Origin: DAIQNV01 sp038748775
GTDB taxonomy: Bacteria; Planctomycetota; Phycisphaerae; Phycisphaerales; UBA1924
DNA: 64,000 nucleotides
Reading direction: 5' to 3'
Assembly (NCBI GenBank): GCA_038748775.1
Contig: JBCDIT010000014.1
Span: 1 to 64,000, forward strand
The notes under the pieces were generated by a model that was not told the origin of the DNA, made no database searches, and saw only the letters and a program-made list of their open reading frames with translations. The stretch's first letter is position 1. The number at the start of each line of letters is the position of its first letter. The position numbers and the translations under genes were made by a program. Below are positions 1 to 8,585 of the stretch, one piece after another.

Positions 1-52
1 CGCATCCCCGGGGGTTCCAACTCGATGGTCTTCTAGCCAAGAGGTATGCGAG

Positions 53-1750
53 ATGATGAACCTGACGACCCGCCGCGCCGCGGCGGCTGCGATGTTTGCT
101 GGCCTGGCCGTTTCCACCGCTTCCGCACAGATCTTCCAGCGGGAGATCGGCGACATCAGCGACGAGTGGTCATACTCCGTCGACACGACCGAAGACGGCG
201 GTTCGGTCTCCGCCGGCTACAAGCGCGTGAACGGGCTGGGCAGCGAGTTCCATGTCATCAAGTACTTCCCCGACGGAACGACCGAATGGGAAGTGACCTT
301 CGGCGGTGAAGGCGAAGACATCGCCTACTCCGTCCAGGAGACTAAGGACGGTGGCTACATCGTCGCCGGTGAGAGCACGAGCTTCGGCACCGGGTTCGAG
401 ATCGTCCTGCTGCGCCTCGACGCCGGCGGCACGCAGCTCTGGTCGTACGCCTACGAAGGCTCGTTCATGGCAGACCCGATCCACGCCCCCCACCCGGGCG
501 TCGCGCTCGACCAGGGCGACGAGGGCGAGATCTACGTCGTCGGGCATCGCGCAAGCCCCACCGGCTTCCCGTTTAGCACGCCCGTCGCGTTCCGCACCGA
601 CTCGATCGGCACACTCGAGTGGTACAACGAGTACGTTGTTCCGACGCCCTTCCAGGAGTTCCCTGAACTCGCGTTTACCGACATCGCCTACTCGCCGCTC
701 GATCGCACCGCGGTGATCTCGGGCACCATCCGCGCCGACTTCCCGCTCGATCCGAACGACCCGACCTTTCTGGGCCGCACCCAGGACGCAACGCTGCTCA
801 AGGTGACGGCTGACGACTTCGCCGGCGCCGCGCCGGGTGGTGCGCCGGTCTGGTTCTTCCGCTACGACTCGCTCTTCGACCGTGATAACCCGGACCTGCC
901 GAACGTCTGGGAGACCGGCGACGGACTCGACGTCTTCCGCGAGGGCGACATCATCTTGGCCGGCCGCACCGACCTTGGTCTCGCCCCGTCGGGCACCTAC
1001 CGCTCGACACACCTCGTGCACGTCGACGCCGGCGGCGGCCCGATCTGGTCGGTCGACTACGAAAGCTTCGGCGTCGATGGCACCCCCAGCACCGTCGCGA
1101 CCGCGTATGCCGCGGTCGAATTCGACGAGCGTCGCGACGCGTTCGTTCAGGCCGGCCGGATCACCTCGGCCAGCGGCGGCGGCGTGAACGCCCACACCCA
1201 GCTCACCGCATTCGGCGGCGCCCCGATCTGGTCGTGGCGCTACGGACTCGACGATTTCCGCACCTACGCCGAGAGCGTGCAGCCGAGCATCGAGTGCGGC
1301 TACACCTACGCCGGTCGCATCGACAACCCGAATCCGCCGAGCGGGCTCGGCCGCGGCGACCACTACCTCGTCGCCAACAACGACGACGGGATGACCGGCT
1401 GCCTCGAGGAAGAGGTCTTCGTCGAGCCGGTCGCGCCGCTCCGTCCGCGTGAACTCCCGATCCAGTTCGACGACCGGTTTGAGTTCCTGCAGCTCCCGAA
1501 CCTGACCCGTCCGGTCGACGGGTTCAACTTCGCCCTCTGCTTCGATCCGGACTGCGACCCGGGCACCGGCCCCTGCAACGCGGCCGATATCGCCCCGCCC
1601 TTCGGCGTGCTCGACCTCGACGACGTCAACGCCTTCATCGTCGCGTTCTTCGCGATGACCCCCGCCGCGGACATCGCCCCGCCCTTCGGCGTCTGGGACC
1701 TCGATGACATCAACCTGTTCATCGCCGCGTTCCTGGCCGGCTGCCCGTAA
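53..1750 (+). CDS. Secreted beta-propeller-like protein with C-terminal dockerin-like tail
   Basis: The 565-residue product starts with a signal peptide (about residues 1-25, ending ASAQ). The start ATG follows a GAGG at 41-44. The body holds repeated T-x-DGG-x-x-x-AG units (TEDGGSVSAGYK, TKDGGYIVAGES) and WSW/WSVDY strands, typical of PQQ- or kelch-like beta-propellers. No catalytic motif is seen. The last 60 residues hold two tandem copies of ADIAPPFGVxDLDD followed by a short helix, ending AGCP. This resembles the GC-type dockerin tail of Phycisphaerales. The usual EF-hand ligands at loop positions 3 and 5 are replaced by A and P. The protein is probably exported and tethered through this tail. 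Its ligand is unknown. The two hairpins after the stop suggest a single-gene transcript. Confidence 0.8.
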   Translation: MMNLTTRRAAAAAMFAGLAVSTASAQIFQREIGDISDEWSYSVDTTEDGGSVSAGYKRVNGLGSEFHVIKYFPDGTTEWEVTFGGEGEDIAYSVQETKDGGYIVAGESTSFGTGFEIVLLRLDAGGTQLWSYAYEGSFMADPIHAPHPGVALDQGDEGEIYVVGHRASPTGFPFSTPVAFRTDSIGTLEWYNEYVVPTPFQEFPELAFTDIAYSPLDRTAVISGTIRADFPLDPNDPTFLGRTQDATLLKVTADDFAGAAPGGAPVWFFRYDSLFDRDNPDLPNVWETGDGLDVFREGDIILAGRTDLGLAPSGTYRSTHLVHVDAGGGPIWSVDYESFGVDGTPSTVATAYAAVEFDERRDAFVQAGRITSASGGGVNAHTQLTAFGGAPIWSWRYGLDDFRTYAESVQPSIECGYTYAGRIDNPNPPSGLGRGDHYLVANNDDGMTGCLEEEVFVEPVAPLRPRELPIQFDDRFEFLQLPNLTRPVDGFNFALCFDPDCDPGTGPCNAADIAPPFGVLDLDDVNAFIVAFFAMTPAADIAPPFGVWDLDDINLFIAAFLAGCP

Positions 1751-1761
1751 GTCTCTCCCCC

Positions 1762-1786
1762 GGAGCCCGGGCTTCGGCCCGGCTCC
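1762..1786 (+). terminator. GC-rich hairpin with UUCG loop
   Basis: GGAGCC(C)GGGC, then TTCG, then GCCCGGCTCC: ten base pairs with one bulged C and a very stable C(UUCG)G tetraloop, 11 bases after the preceding stop codon. There is no clear T-run. It may act with the next hairpin to end transcription of the first gene. Confidence 0.55.
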
Positions 1787-1814
1787 CTCAAGCTCCTTGT
1801 GGTGATTCCTGAAG

Positions 1815-1842
1815 ACAGGCGGGCCCGAGAGGGCCCGCCTGT
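1815..1842 (+). terminator. Rho-independent terminator, 12-bp perfect stem
   Basis: ACAGGCGGGCCC, loop GAGA, GGGCCCGCCTGT: a perfect 12-bp stem followed by ATTTCAATTT. It lies between the first gene and leuS and probably separates the two transcripts. Confidence 0.75.
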
Positions 1843-2011
1843 ATTTCAATTTGGATACTCCGTACGCCGCGACGGAGAAACCTCCGGCGTGCAGAATCTC
1901 AGCGAACTGGAGCGTTCCTGTCGCGGGACTCACCGTCAAGGCCGCCTCGCCCCGGTGAACGATGGCCGCGGCCAAGTGGGCTCCCGGTCGCGCCTCTACA
2001 CTCCGCCTGAT

Positions 2012-4888
2012 ATGAGTGAAACGAGCCCATCTCGGACCTCCGACGCCCCCGCCCATCGCTTCGGGCCCGGCGTCGTCGGCGGCCAGAACATCGAGTTGAA
2101 GTGGCAGGCCGCGTGGGCGGAATCGGGGATCTACCGCGCGCCCAACCCGGGCGAAGTCGGTTTCGACCCGAGCAAGCCCAAGTTCTTCGTGCTCGACATG
2201 TTCCCTTACCCCAGCGGCGCCGGCCTTCACGTGGGTCACCCCGAGGGCTACACGGCCACCGACATCCTGGGCCGGTACAAGTCGATGACCGGGCACCGTG
2301 TCTTGCACCCCATGGGGTGGGACGCCTTCGGCCTGCCGGCCGAGCAGCACGCGATCAACACCGGTGAGCACCCGGCCGGGTTCACCCGCGAGACCATCAA
2401 GAACTTCAAACGCCAGCTCCAGCGTTTCGGCTTCGCGTACGACTGGTCGCGCGAGGTCGCGACCATCGACGAGGACTACTACCGCTGGACCCAGTGGATC
2501 TTCGTGAAGATCTACAACGCATGGTTCGACGTCGATGCACAGAAAGCCCGTCCGATCGAAGAACTCGTCGCGCAGCTCGAGAGCGGGCAACGGGCGGCCG
2601 TGTTGAACCCGAAGGCCAGCGAATACTCGTCGGCCGCCGACCGAGGCCAGGAACTCGTTCCCTGGCAAGATCTCGACGACGAGACCAGGCGGGCGATCAT
2701 CGACTCATACCGCCTCGCCTACATCTCTCAGCAAACCGTCAACTGGTGTCCGAAACTGGGCACGGCCCTGGCCAACGAAGAAGTCATCGACGGCCGGAGC
2801 GAGCGAGGCAGCCACCCAGTATTCCGCAAGCCCCTCCGCCAGTGGCAGTTCCGAATCACCGCGTACGCGGACCGGCTGCTGACGGGGCTCGAAGACCTCG
2901 ACTGGCCGACCAGCACCAAAACGCAGCAGGCAGAGTGGATCGGGCGGAGCGAGGGCGCGTTCATCGACTTTCCCGTCCTCGGCCTCGATGGATCGGCGGC
3001 CCCGGCGCTCCGCGTCTTCACGACGCGGCCCGACACCGTCTTCGGCGCCACGTACATGGTCGTGGCACCCGAGCACCCGCTCGTCGATCAGGCCCTCGTC
3101 GAGCCGCGCTCGGAGACCAACGTCGCCAAGGTCCGCGAATATGTCGAGTGGGCACGGAACCGGAGTGACGTTGAACGTCAGGAGAGCAAAGAGAAAACCG
3201 GCGTCTTCACAGGCATCTACGCGCTCAACCCCGTCACCGGGCAGACCGTCCCGATCTGGACCGCCGACTACGTGCTGATCGGTTACGGCACCGGCGCCAT
3301 CATGGCGGTCCCCGCCCAAGACGAACGCGACTGGGAGTTCGCCGAGAAGTTTGAGCTGCCCATCGTCCGCACCGTAAAGCCCCCAGTCGATTGGGAAGGC
3401 AAAGCGTTCACAGGCGACGGGCCGGCGATCAACAGCTCGAACAACGAAGTCGACCTCGATGGGATGGAGGTCAGAGAAGCCAAATCAACGATCATCGCTC
3501 ACCTCGAAGCGAAGGGTGCCGGCGAGGGCACCGTCAACTTCAAGCTGCGCGACTGGCTGTTCAGCCGTCAGCGGTACTGGGGTGAGCCCTTCCCGATCGT
3601 GTACGACGAGCGAGGGTTCCACTACTCGGTGGGCGAAAACACTCTCCCCGTCGTGCTGCCCAACCTCTCCGACTACGAACCGGCCGAGAGCGATGAGCCG
3701 GCCCCGCTCCTCGCCAAAGCCACCGACTGGGTCAAGACGACCGCCGGCGACGCCGGCGTCGAAGGCCTCCCGGCGGACGCGCCGGTCCGGCGCGAAACGA
3801 ACACGATGCCCGGCTGGTCCGGCAGTTGCTGGTACTACCTGCGCTACGCCGATCCGAAGAACAGCGAAGCACCGATCGGAGAGGCCGCCGATGACGCCTG
3901 GATGGGCGAGCGGGGCGTCGACCTCTACGTGGGCGGCGCCGAGCACGCCGTGCTACACCTGCTCTACGCGCGGTTCTGGCATCAGATCTTGTTCGACCTG
4001 GGGCACGTGAAGAGCCCCGAGCCCTTCCGCAAGCTCTTCCATCAAGGTCTGATCCTCAGCCACGCGTTTCAACGGGCGGACAAGACGCTCGTACCGACGG
4101 ACCAAGTCGAAAACCGTGGCACCGACGATCAACCCCAGTACTTCGAATCGGCGACCGGCGAATCGGTCAAGCAGATCGTCGCCAAGATGTCGAAGAGCCT
4201 GAAGAACGTCGTCAACCCCGACGACATTATCGAGCAGTTTGGCGCCGACACGTTCCGTCTCTACGAGATGTACATGGGACCGCTCGACGCGTCCAAGCCT
4301 TGGAACACGCGCGATATCTCCGGGCTCATGCGGTTCATGCAACGCTTCTGGCGCCTGTGCATCGACGAAACATCCGGCGCGATCCACTCGGTCGATGCGC
4401 CCGACCAGGAGATCGAGAAGAAGCTGCACCGGACCATCGATAAAGTCGGGAGCGATATTGATCGCCTCGCCTTCAACACGGCCATCGCCGCGATGATCGA
4501 GTTTGTCAACGCCTCGCTCAAGTCCGACGGCTCCGCTTCGCTCACCCGCGATCAGATCGATCGCGCCGCCCGCACGATCGCGCCGTTCGCGCCGCACCTC
4601 GCCGAAGAGCTCTGGGACCGCCTCGGCCGCTACGCAGAAGTGGGCTCGATCCACGTTCAGGCGTGGCCCGAAGTCGACGCCTCGCTGCTCGTCGATGACG
4701 AGGTCGAGATCCCGGTCCAGATCCTGGGCAAGGTTCGCGGCAAGGTCATCGTGCCCGCCGACGCGGACAAGAAGACGATGGAAGAAACCGCGCTGAACGA
4801 CGAACGGATCAGAGCGCTCCTCGAAGGCAAGACCGTCCGGAAGGTCATCGTCGTCCCGGGTCGGCTCGTGAACATCGTCGCCAATTAA
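2012..4888 (+). CDS. leuS: Leucyl-tRNA synthetase
   Basis: This cytosolic class I synthetase charges tRNA-Leu with leucine. The HIGH-type signature is HVGH at residues 73-76, following PYPSGAGL. The KMSKS loop is at 725-729. The editing (CP1) domain carries TTRPDTVFGATYMVVAPEHP. The anticodon-binding region and a C-terminal domain follow. At 958 residues it is longer than E. coli LeuRS (about 860). An extra stretch of roughly 60 residues (about 175-240, rich in E, A and Q) sits before the conserved QTVNWCP motif. The frame stays open upstream to 1799, but conserved LeuRS sequence begins near QNIELKWQAAW, so ATG 2012 is preferred. No clear Shine-Dalgarno precedes it. Repeat copy A follows the stop directly. 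Confidence 0.95.
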   Translation: MSETSPSRTSDAPAHRFGPGVVGGQNIELKWQAAWAESGIYRAPNPGEVGFDPSKPKFFVLDMFPYPSGAGLHVGHPEGYTATDILGRYKSMTGHRVLHPMGWDAFGLPAEQHAINTGEHPAGFTRETIKNFKRQLQRFGFAYDWSREVATIDEDYYRWTQWIFVKIYNAWFDVDAQKARPIEELVAQLESGQRAAVLNPKASEYSSAADRGQELVPWQDLDDETRRAIIDSYRLAYISQQTVNWCPKLGTALANEEVIDGRSERGSHPVFRKPLRQWQFRITAYADRLLTGLEDLDWPTSTKTQQAEWIGRSEGAFIDFPVLGLDGSAAPALRVFTTRPDTVFGATYMVVAPEHPLVDQALVEPRSETNVAKVREYVEWARNRSDVERQESKEKTGVFTGIYALNPVTGQTVPIWTADYVLIGYGTGAIMAVPAQDERDWEFAEKFELPIVRTVKPPVDWEGKAFTGDGPAINSSNNEVDLDGMEVREAKSTIIAHLEAKGAGEGTVNFKLRDWLFSRQRYWGEPFPIVYDERGFHYSVGENTLPVVLPNLSDYEPAESDEPAPLLAKATDWVKTTAGDAGVEGLPADAPVRRETNTMPGWSGSCWYYLRYADPKNSEAPIGEAADDAWMGERGVDLYVGGAEHAVLHLLYARFWHQILFDLGHVKSPEPFRKLFHQGLILSHAFQRADKTLVPTDQVENRGTDDQPQYFESATGESVKQIVAKMSKSLKNVVNPDDIIEQFGADTFRLYEMYMGPLDASKPWNTRDISGLMRFMQRFWRLCIDETSGAIHSVDAPDQEIEKKLHRTIDKVGSDIDRLAFNTAIAAMIEFVNASLKSDGSASLTRDQIDRAARTIAPFAPHLAEELWDRLGRYAEVGSIHVQAWPEVDASLLVDDEVEIPVQILGKVRGKVIVPADADKKTMEETALNDERIRALLEGKTVRKVIVVPGRLVNIVAN

Positions 4889-4903
4889 ATCAGGCTCAAT
4901 CGC

Positions 4904-5160
4904 TCGTAGCAGGTGACGTACCGCGTGCGCAAGCGCCGCGATTGAACGAGCCCGCAGCGCGAGCAAGGGACCTCCCGAGCGAAGCGTTCTTGCGGGCCCT
5001 TACGACCCTTCGTTGTTCGATTGCGCACGAGAATCGAAGGGGCCAGAGAAACGGAGGCGGAGGAGATCCCTTGCTCGCGCTGCGGGCTGGTGGTTCGTCA
5101 CCGAGACCAAACGGACCGCGATCCCAGCGAACGCGATGAAACAAACATGGTCGCACTCGC
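4904..5160. repeat. Dispersed imperfect-palindrome repeat, copy A
   Basis: This element fills the gap between the convergent leuS and anti-sigma genes. Outer arms at 4950-4970 and 5067-5087 are perfect 21-base inverted repeats (left arm begins GCCCGCAGCGCGAGC). They enclose a weaker inner hairpin with CCTTCG at 5007-5012 and CGAAGG at 5035-5040. The left flank (GTGACGTACCG) and right flank (AAACAAACATGGTCGC) are shared with copy C near 48.6-48.8 kb, and the left half with copy B near 22.1 kb. Read on the minus strand it would encode ARKNASLGRSLARAAGS, but no gene is supported. Ends are approximate. Confidence 0.8.
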
Positions 5161-5166
5161 TCCGGC

Positions 5167-6297
5167 TCAGTCGCCTGACGAGCGAACCACGATCGGCACC
5201 GGCGCTCGATCGGGCCATGTCGAGGGCGGTCTGCCCCACCACCCGACCGCATCGGGGGAAAGGTCGACCGGCGCGACGACTTCGTCGGCCACCTCGACAA
5301 ACTCCACCGAGAACCCGGCCCGCTCGAGCTGAGCAACGAACGCCACGAGCCCCGTTCGACCCGGCGTGATCCGGGCGAGTGCGACGCTCGGCTCCGGCAC
5401 GCTCTCGGTCCGCTCGAAGGCGACTACCGACGACTGCTCCGCGTCGCCCGCGAAGACCGGCGCCCCGGGCACGTCAGGGGCGAACTCTCCGAGCGGGATC
5501 GATGACACCGTGATCGCAGGAGCCGAGGTCTCCAGCGTCCAGAGTCCATCGGATCGAGTCAGCCCCTCGAGGCTCGACGCATCGCCCGACGCGACGAGAA
5601 CCAGCCTGCCCGATTCGAACGCGGATGCCGCCGCGCCGACCCCGTCGAGGGCGACGAGCGTCGTCGGAGACTCTGCAGCCTCTGCCTTTGCGTCCGGAAG
5701 CTGAGCCAACGAGCGTTCTTCGACCGTTTCCTCAACCACGCCTTCGCCGCCAGCCGCTCCGTTGCCTCGGGTATCCGCGATGCGCTGGGGGGCATCGGCA
5801 AGCACACCGAGTCGGCTCGCCATCATCAGGGCGAGGCCCGAGACGAGCGTCAGCCCGGCCGCAGTCGCGAACGACCAAAAAAGCACCGGCGACCGCCTGG
5901 GACCGATACGCACCCGATCGTGCCAACGTGTCCTTTGCGGGATGACCCTTGAGACCGGGGGCGTGTCCATCGCAGGGTCGGTGCGTTCGAGGCTTAACAG
6001 AGCCTCGCGCTCGGACTGCGCCCTCGCCGCTTCAATGACGCCGTCGAGCACCGACGGGATGCTGGCTCGCCCGATTGCCGCCAGCGAGGACCTGTCCGAA
6101 CGCATCTCGTCGAGTTCGCGCACCAGACGTGGGTGGTCCTGAAGCCTTGAACGCACCGACGACACCCTTGGGTCATCGAGGGACAGTTCGATCACGTCGA
6201 GCGCTTCCTCGAGCCCCACGCCGACAGCCTCAAGCGCCGCGATGAGCGACTTTGCCCTTGCGTCTCCGTCAGGATGGTGGAAGCCGTTGGTGGTCAT
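5167..6297 (-). CDS. Anti-sigma-factor-like single-pass membrane protein
   Basis: The 376-residue product has a cytoplasmic alpha-helical N-terminal region (about 1-135), one membrane segment at about 137-164 (SPVLFWSFATAAGLTLVSG) and an outer domain with no recognised motif. It starts four bases after the ECF sigma stop codon, the standard sigma/anti-sigma arrangement, so it likely binds that sigma factor and holds it at the membrane. No zinc-binding HxxxCxxC motif is visible, so it is not an obvious ZAS-type anti-sigma. ATG 6297 was chosen. A GTG 48 bases upstream would overlap the sigma gene, and neither start has a strong Shine-Dalgarno. The function is inferred mainly from context. Confidence 0.65.
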   Translation of the reverse strand: MTTNGFHHPDGDARAKSLIAALEAVGVGLEEALDVIELSLDDPRVSSVRSRLQDHPRLVRELDEMRSDRSSLAAIGRASIPSVLDGVIEAARAQSEREALLSLERTDPAMDTPPVSRVIPQRTRWHDRVRIGPRRSPVLFWSFATAAGLTLVSGLALMMASRLGVLADAPQRIADTRGNGAAGGEGVVEETVEERSLAQLPDAKAEAAESPTTLVALDGVGAAASAFESGRLVLVASGDASSLEGLTRSDGLWTLETSAPAITVSSIPLGEFAPDVPGAPVFAGDAEQSSVVAFERTESVPEPSVALARITPGRTGLVAFVAQLERAGFSVEFVEVADEVVAPVDLSPDAVGWWGRPPSTWPDRAPVPIVVRSSGD

Positions 6298-6301
6298 CAC
6301 G

Positions 6302-6889
6302 TCACGATTGGTCGTTCGATTCCAATTCCGTCCGAAGGGCTGCACGAGCCCGGAAAAGCCGGCTCTTCAGTGTGCCCGTCGGCAGGCCCAGCGTCTCCGC
6401 GATCTGGTCGAGTTCGAGTCCGCGAACGTCTCGCAGGACCAGCACTGTTCGATGCTCCTCGGATAACGCCTCGAGTGCGTGGGCCGCCCGGCGGGCCCGC
6501 TCCGTCTCTTGGACGCGCGAACCCGGCCCGGGTTCCGTCGGGCGGGTCGGGAATCGAGCATTCAGCCTTGCGTGCCTCTCAGATTCTCGGAGTCGTGTAA
6601 GGCACGTGTTCAGGGCAATCCGGGTTGTCCACGTCGTAAACCGAGCACGCCCGTCGAACGTCTCGAGGCCACGAATAACCCGAACGAGGGCGTCCTGAAC
6701 CGCGTCGCGGGCCGCCTCAGGGTTCTTGAGCATCCCGAGGCAGACGGCGTACAGGCGATCGGTTTCCGGCGCCAAGAGCGATCGGAGGGCGTCCTCGTCG
6801 CCGTCGCGAGCCGCGGCGAGGAGAGCGTCTTCGTCGCGATCGACGCCGGGGGGCACAGATTCTGACTCAGAGCGGGCCACGAGGCCCAT
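6302..6889 (-). CDS. ECF-type RNA polymerase sigma factor
   Basis: The 195-residue sigma-70 family protein has region 2 (DRLYAVCLGMLKNPEAARDA through FTTWTTRIALNTCL), which binds core polymerase and the -10 element. Region 4 (ALSEEHRTVLVLRDVRGL, then IAETLGLPTGTLKSRLFRAR) is a helix-turn-helix for -35 contacts. Regions 1 and 3 are absent, as in ECF factors. ATG 6889 begins just before the recognisable domain; an in-frame extension to 7141 would overlap nuoN and is rejected. The gene lies 43 bases after the nuoN stop on the same strand and four bases before the anti-sigma-like gene. It may therefore be carried on the nuo transcript or have its own promoter inside nuoN. Confidence 0.9.
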   Translation of the reverse strand: MGLVARSESESVPPGVDRDEDALLAAARDGDEDALRSLLAPETDRLYAVCLGMLKNPEAARDAVQDALVRVIRGLETFDGRARFTTWTTRIALNTCLTRLRESERHARLNARFPTRPTEPGPGSRVQETERARRAAHALEALSEEHRTVLVLRDVRGLELDQIAETLGLPTGTLKSRLFRARAALRTELESNDQS

Positions 6890-6932
6890 CGTATCGCCGC
6901 GTTCGCGAAGTCCACCACGCCCGGGACGCCGG

Positions 6933-8585
6933 TTACCCGTCGGAAAGGTCGTCTTCTGCCGAGGTCGCCTGGACCGGTTCAACGCCCGCCTTGTCGGCCA
7001 GATTAACGTCCGTCCGGCTCGGTGCTTCGTAGGTCGCCGCACCGAGGCTTGCCGACACGAGCGACTGCGAGAGCACCGCCAGCAAGACCACGCCACCGGC
7101 CGACGCAAAGGCCGCGATGACGCGCGTCGGGAACGGCACAACGGTCAGGTCGGCCGTGCGGGCTTCGTCCGCTGGGTCGAGATAGGCCGCGACGACGATC
7201 CTGAGGTAGTAGAACGCCGCGATCGCCGAGTTCAAACCGAGCACGACGACGAGGGCGATCTCATTGGCCGCGATGGCGCTGGTGAACAGACCGAGCTTGC
7301 CGAAGAACCCGAGCAAGGGGGGCAGTCCGAGCAGGCTCAGCCCGCAGAGGACCATCGCGAACGCCAAGTGCGGATGGGCGCGGTGCAATCCGCGCAGATC
7401 GTCGATCTCATCGATCTCGCCGGTGGGCCCGTCTTTACCGTTGCGCTCCAGGCACGACACGACGGCGAATGCGCCGGCGTTCATGACCCCGTAGCAGAGC
7501 AGGTAGAACAAGGCCGCGGCCAGCCCGTTTTCCGCGAACGTCGCCGTCGGGTCGGCCCCGAACTCCGCGATCGAACCCGGGCCTGCGATGATGCCGACCA
7601 GCATGTAGCCCGAGTGCGCAATCGACGAGTACGCGAGCATGCGTTTGATCGAAGTCTGAAGCAGCGCGAGCACGTTGCCCACGAACATCGTCAACGCGGC
7701 GACGGTCCACATGACCCCGTACAGCGCGTCGGGCAAGGCGTCACCCGTCTGGCCGTGGGTCCAGCCCGCCGTGCCGGCGATCATCATGATCGCCAGGATC
7801 CCGGCGGCCTTGGGCACGAACGCCAGGAAGGCCGACACGCCCGAGTGCGCCCCTTGGTACACGTCCGCAGCGTAGAAGTGCATAGGCACCGCCGCGATCT
7901 TGAAGCAAAGCCCAATGAAGCTCATCACGAGCCCGGCCGACGCGATCGGGTTGAGCCCCTCTTCACTCGCGGCCTGAGCCTGGATGGTCGCGGCGATCTC
8001 CGCGAGGTCGGTCGAGCCGGTTGCCCCGTAGAGCAGGGCGAACCCATACAAGAAGATGGCGGCGCCCAAAGCCCCGAGGAAGAAGTACTTCACGCCCGCC
8101 TCCTGCGAACGCGTCCCCCTCGTGGAGATCGTGACCATGATGTAGGTCGGAAGGCTCGTCAGTTCGAGCGCCAGGAAGAGCCAGATCAGGTCGTCCGCCG
8201 ACGACACGAGCATGAGGCCGGTCAAGCTGAACATGAAGAACGCGTAGAACTCAGCGCGGTTCGCCTTGAGCGGGTCGAACCGCTCGGGCATCGACGCGGC
8301 GAGCTTGTCCTCTTCTCGGTCGACGGTGCCCGCCATGAGCAGGAGCAGCAGCAAGCCGACAATCGCGATCAGGCCCTTGGCGAACGGGACCAGTTCCGGG
8401 AACAGCCCCCCGGCCGCATCGGCCCCCATGGTCCGCATGGCGCCGGCCGCGAAGAGACCCATCGCGGCAAACAGAGCGCAGCCCCGACGGACCTCGCGGC
8501 TGGGGCTGAGGCCCAACACCATCACGACGCACGTCGCGATGAACATCGCGATCTCGGGCATCACCAGATCGAGCTTGTCCATCAT
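6933..8585 (-). CDS. nuoN: NADH-quinone oxidoreductase subunit N
   Basis: This is a membrane-arm antiporter-like subunit of respiratory complex I (550 residues; E. coli about 485). It is hydrophobic with about 14 membrane helices. Family signatures include LELTSLPTYIMV, EAGVKYFFLGALGAAIFLYG, VPMHFYAADVYQGA and IKRMLAYSSIAHSGYMLVGI, the last two carrying the lysine and histidine residues of the proton path. Its ATG shares one base with the nuoM stop (TGATG), so the two genes are translationally coupled. It is the last nuo gene of the block. Confidence 0.95.
   Translation of the reverse strand: MMDKLDLVMPEIAMFIATCVVMVLGLSPSREVRRGCALFAAMGLFAAGAMRTMGADAAGGLFPELVPFAKGLIAIVGLLLLLLMAGTVDREEDKLAASMPERFDPLKANRAEFYAFFMFSLTGLMLVSSADDLIWLFLALELTSLPTYIMVTISTRGTRSQEAGVKYFFLGALGAAIFLYGFALLYGATGSTDLAEIAATIQAQAASEEGLNPIASAGLVMSFIGLCFKIAAVPMHFYAADVYQGAHSGVSAFLAFVPKAAGILAIMMIAGTAGWTHGQTGDALPDALYGVMWTVAALTMFVGNVLALLQTSIKRMLAYSSIAHSGYMLVGIIAGPGSIAEFGADPTATFAENGLAAALFYLLCYGVMNAGAFAVVSCLERNGKDGPTGEIDEIDDLRGLHRAHPHLAFAMVLCGLSLLGLPPLLGFFGKLGLFTSAIAANEIALVVVLGLNSAIAAFYYLRIVVAAYLDPADEARTADLTVVPFPTRVIAAFASAGGVVLLAVLSQSLVSASLGAATYEAPSRTDVNLADKAGVEPVQATSAEDDLSDG

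Noticed and set aside
1799..2011. N-terminal extension of leuS
   Set aside because: It would place the start before a strong terminator hairpin; conserved LeuRS sequence begins after ATG 2012.
170..2668. 832-residue minus-strand open frame
   Set aside because: It runs antisense to the first secreted-protein gene and leuS; Arg/Gly/Val-rich, no domain, no start signal. Typical GC-rich shadow frame.
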